Assembly (NCBI GenBank): GCA_026415275.1
Contig: JAOAHK010000004.1
Coordinates: 1-24,814 of the forward strand
Source of the DNA: Anaerolineales bacterium
GTDB lineage: Bacteria > Chloroflexota > Anaerolineae > Anaerolineales > UBA4823
Length of the DNA stretch: 24,814 nt
Reading direction: 5' to 3'
A program made the position numbers and the translations under genes. Below are positions 23,690-24,814 of the stretch, one piece after another; positions within the stretch are counted from its first letter, which is position 1; each line of letters opens with the position of its first letter. The notes beneath the pieces are model-generated. The model did no database searches and was not told where the DNA came from. It was given only the letters and a program-made list of their open reading frames with translations.

Positions 23690-24343
23690 CTAGTCATCCA
23701 ACGAAATTACCCCATGTTGAATGGCAAATTTGACCAATCCCGGCAAATCAGCAATTTCAAGTTTCTCCATGATGCGGCTACGATAGGTTTCCACTGTTTT
23801 TACAGATAAAAACAGCATTTTGGCTATCTCAGCGCTACTCTTTCCCTCTGCCACAAGGCGAAGGACTTGGCGCTCACGCTCACTTAATTTCTCCAATGGG
23901 TCTTGCTTCTCAACCTGCTCTTGCAGGTTTAGGTAATCCTCTACAATTCGCTCGGTTATCTGTTGACTGAGGTAGAGATTTCCTTCAGCCACCGAGCGCA
24001 CGGCTTGGATGACCTCATCACCAGCCGACTCTTTCAATAGATAGCCTCTTGCACCAGCTCTCAAGGCGCGTAGAATATGTTCACGGCTGTCGTGCATCGA
24101 AAGGATAATCACGCGCGCATGGGGATTGTGAGCTAAAATCTGAGCTGTCGCTTCGATGCCATTAATACTGGGCATGGCAATATCCATTAGGATCACATCT
24201 GGCTTCATCTTCAAACACTCACGGATTGCAGTATTGCCATCCCCGGCTACACCGACAACCTGAATCTCCGCTTGTGATTCAAGCAAAACCCTCAATCCAT
24301 CTCGAACAACAGCGTGATCATCAGCAAGAAAGACCCGAATCAT
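23690..24343 (-). CDS. NarL/FixJ-family response regulator with LuxR-type HTH
   Basis: The 217-residue protein has an N-terminal receiver with acidic pocket D8-D9, phosphoacceptor D54 (ILMDIAMPSINGIEA), the Ser of IILSMHDS and Lys of GYLLKES. The C-terminal LuxR-type HTH spans about 150-200 (LSERERQVLRLVAEGKSSAEIA and LSVKTVETYRSRIMEKL). It should be a DNA-binding regulator activated by the kinase encoded just upstream. ATG 24343 overlaps the kinase stop as ATGA and has GGAG in front; the frame remains open to TTG 24364. The gene order kinase-regulator with overlap is the usual NarX/NarL-like arrangement. Target genes are unknown, but the palindromes in this window are possible sites. Confidence 0.93.
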   Translation of the reverse strand: MIRVFLADDHAVVRDGLRVLLESQAEIQVVGVAGDGNTAIRECLKMKPDVILMDIAMPSINGIEATAQILAHNPHARVIILSMHDSREHILRALRAGARGYLLKESAGDEVIQAVRSVAEGNLYLSQQITERIVEDYLNLQEQVEKQDPLEKLSERERQVLRLVAEGKSSAEIAKMLFLSVKTVETYRSRIMEKLEIADLPGLVKFAIQHGVISLDD

Positions 24344-24814
24344 GCTCGGTTCTCCAGACTCCAAACCGCAATGACTTGTGTTCCGTCTCCTTTCTCGCTT
24401 TTTATCGATAAAGAACCCCCAATGGCAAGCATCCGCTCCCGCATGATCTTAACCCCCCAAGTAGGGTAATCTTTACTCTTAAGCACAATTTCAGGATCGA
24501 AACCAACACCGTTATCCCCAACAATGAGTTCAACTTCTTGTGGTTTCAGTTGAAATGATAAATGGATTTCACTAGCTCTAGCGTGACGCATGGCATTATC
24601 TAACGCACTCTGAGCTACTCGATAAAAAGCAGTCTCTACATTATCTGGTAATCTCTCAGGCAGATCATCACAGTGGATGATTAGAGGTAGATTAAAACGT
24701 TTTTGATACCGCTCGCCGAGCCATCTTAAAGCCTCACTCAACCCAAAGTCATCTAAAACAGGCGGGCGGAGTTCAGCAATCACATCTCGGATCTGCAATG
24801 CCGCCTCTGCGATC
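24340..24814 (-). CDS. NarX-type sensor histidine kinase, C-terminal part
   Basis: Only the C-terminal 157 or so codons are present; the frame stays open to the right edge, so the sensor domain and phosphorylated His lie outside. Visible are the end of the HisKA_3 dimerisation helices (IAEAALQIRDVIAEL then RPPVLDDFGLSEAL) and the HATPase domain. The HATPase has its N box SALDNAMRHARAS, G1 box DNGVGFD and G2-like GVKIMRERMLAIGG. It phosphorylates the regulator encoded by the overlapping downstream gene. A TTG at 24798 is an internal codon, not a real start. The family call is secure; the signal sensed cannot be told. Confidence 0.92.
   Translation of the reverse strand, partial: IAEAALQIRDVIAELRPPVLDDFGLSEALRWLGERYQKRFNLPLIIHCDDLPERLPDNVETAFYRVAQSALDNAMRHARASEIHLSFQLKPQEVELIVGDNGVGFDPEIVLKSKDYPTWGVKIMRERMLAIGGSLSIKSEKGDGTQVIAVWSLENRA

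Noticed and set aside
1..24814. Looked for CRISPR repeats, tRNA or rRNA, insertion-sequence ends, phage genes and defence genes
   Set aside because: None was seen by eye; the window is metabolic and regulatory in content.

Overview
This 24.8 kb window looks like a chromosomal segment of a Gram-negative-like or monoderm heterotroph. The Anaerolineae class of Chloroflexota is my best guess. That rests on the gene mix (GH57/DUF3536-type and very large GH13 proteins, glgA-glgC-malQ, a three-gene pyruvate dehydrogenase cluster, many NarL/HD-GYP signalling genes) and on a general impression of the proteins; it is inference, not a marker-gene assignment. I see no rRNA, tRNA, CRISPR array, transposase or phage gene. 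Most genes are tightly packed and carry Shine-Dalgarno sequences.

Layout. (1) 1-75, minus: first 25 codons of a DUF554-like membrane protein running off the left edge. (2) 76-426: intergenic, with palindromes and a candidate promoter. (3) 427-2955, plus: a three-gene overlapping cluster encoding a tiny zinc-ribbon protein, a four-helix membrane protein, and a 621-residue Vps62/DUF946-like protein with a coiled coil and membrane tail. (4) 2967-7184, minus: glgA-glgC-malQ, coupled by overlaps, for glycogen/alpha-glucan synthesis and remodelling. (5) 7325-8716, plus: a GH57-family protein divergent from glgA. (6) 8717-18864, minus: a long run of same-strand genes in the order pdhA-pdhB-pdhC, unknown protein, MFS permease, HAD phosphatase, CDF metal exporter, 1149-residue GH13 protein. 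Gaps are short or negative, so one transcription unit is plausible. Its last stop codon directly abuts the stop codon of the convergent GH57 gene. (7) 18865-19296: intergenic, with a candidate promoter and four back-to-back inverted repeats in the presumed pdhA leader. (8) 19297-24814, minus: a signalling block containing a NarX-like histidine kinase (cut by the right edge), a NarL-like regulator, a stand-alone receiver protein, a PAS-PAS-GAF-GAF-HD-GYP protein, and a lipoprotein sugar-type ABC solute-binding protein without permease genes.

How it fits together. GlgC makes ADP-glucose and GlgA polymerises it. MalQ plus the GH57 and GH13 proteins probably remodel or degrade alpha-glucan. The PDH genes would carry glycolytic pyruvate to acetyl-CoA, but no E3 (lipoamide dehydrogenase) and no classical GH13 branching enzyme (glgB) is present in the window. 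The signalling block may couple an extracellular solute to gene expression and cyclic-di-GMP turnover.

The items most worth a second look are the inverted-repeat leader before pdhA, the Vps62-like three-gene cluster, the large GH13 protein with an altered fourth catalytic region, and the unknown gene embedded between pdhC and the MFS gene.
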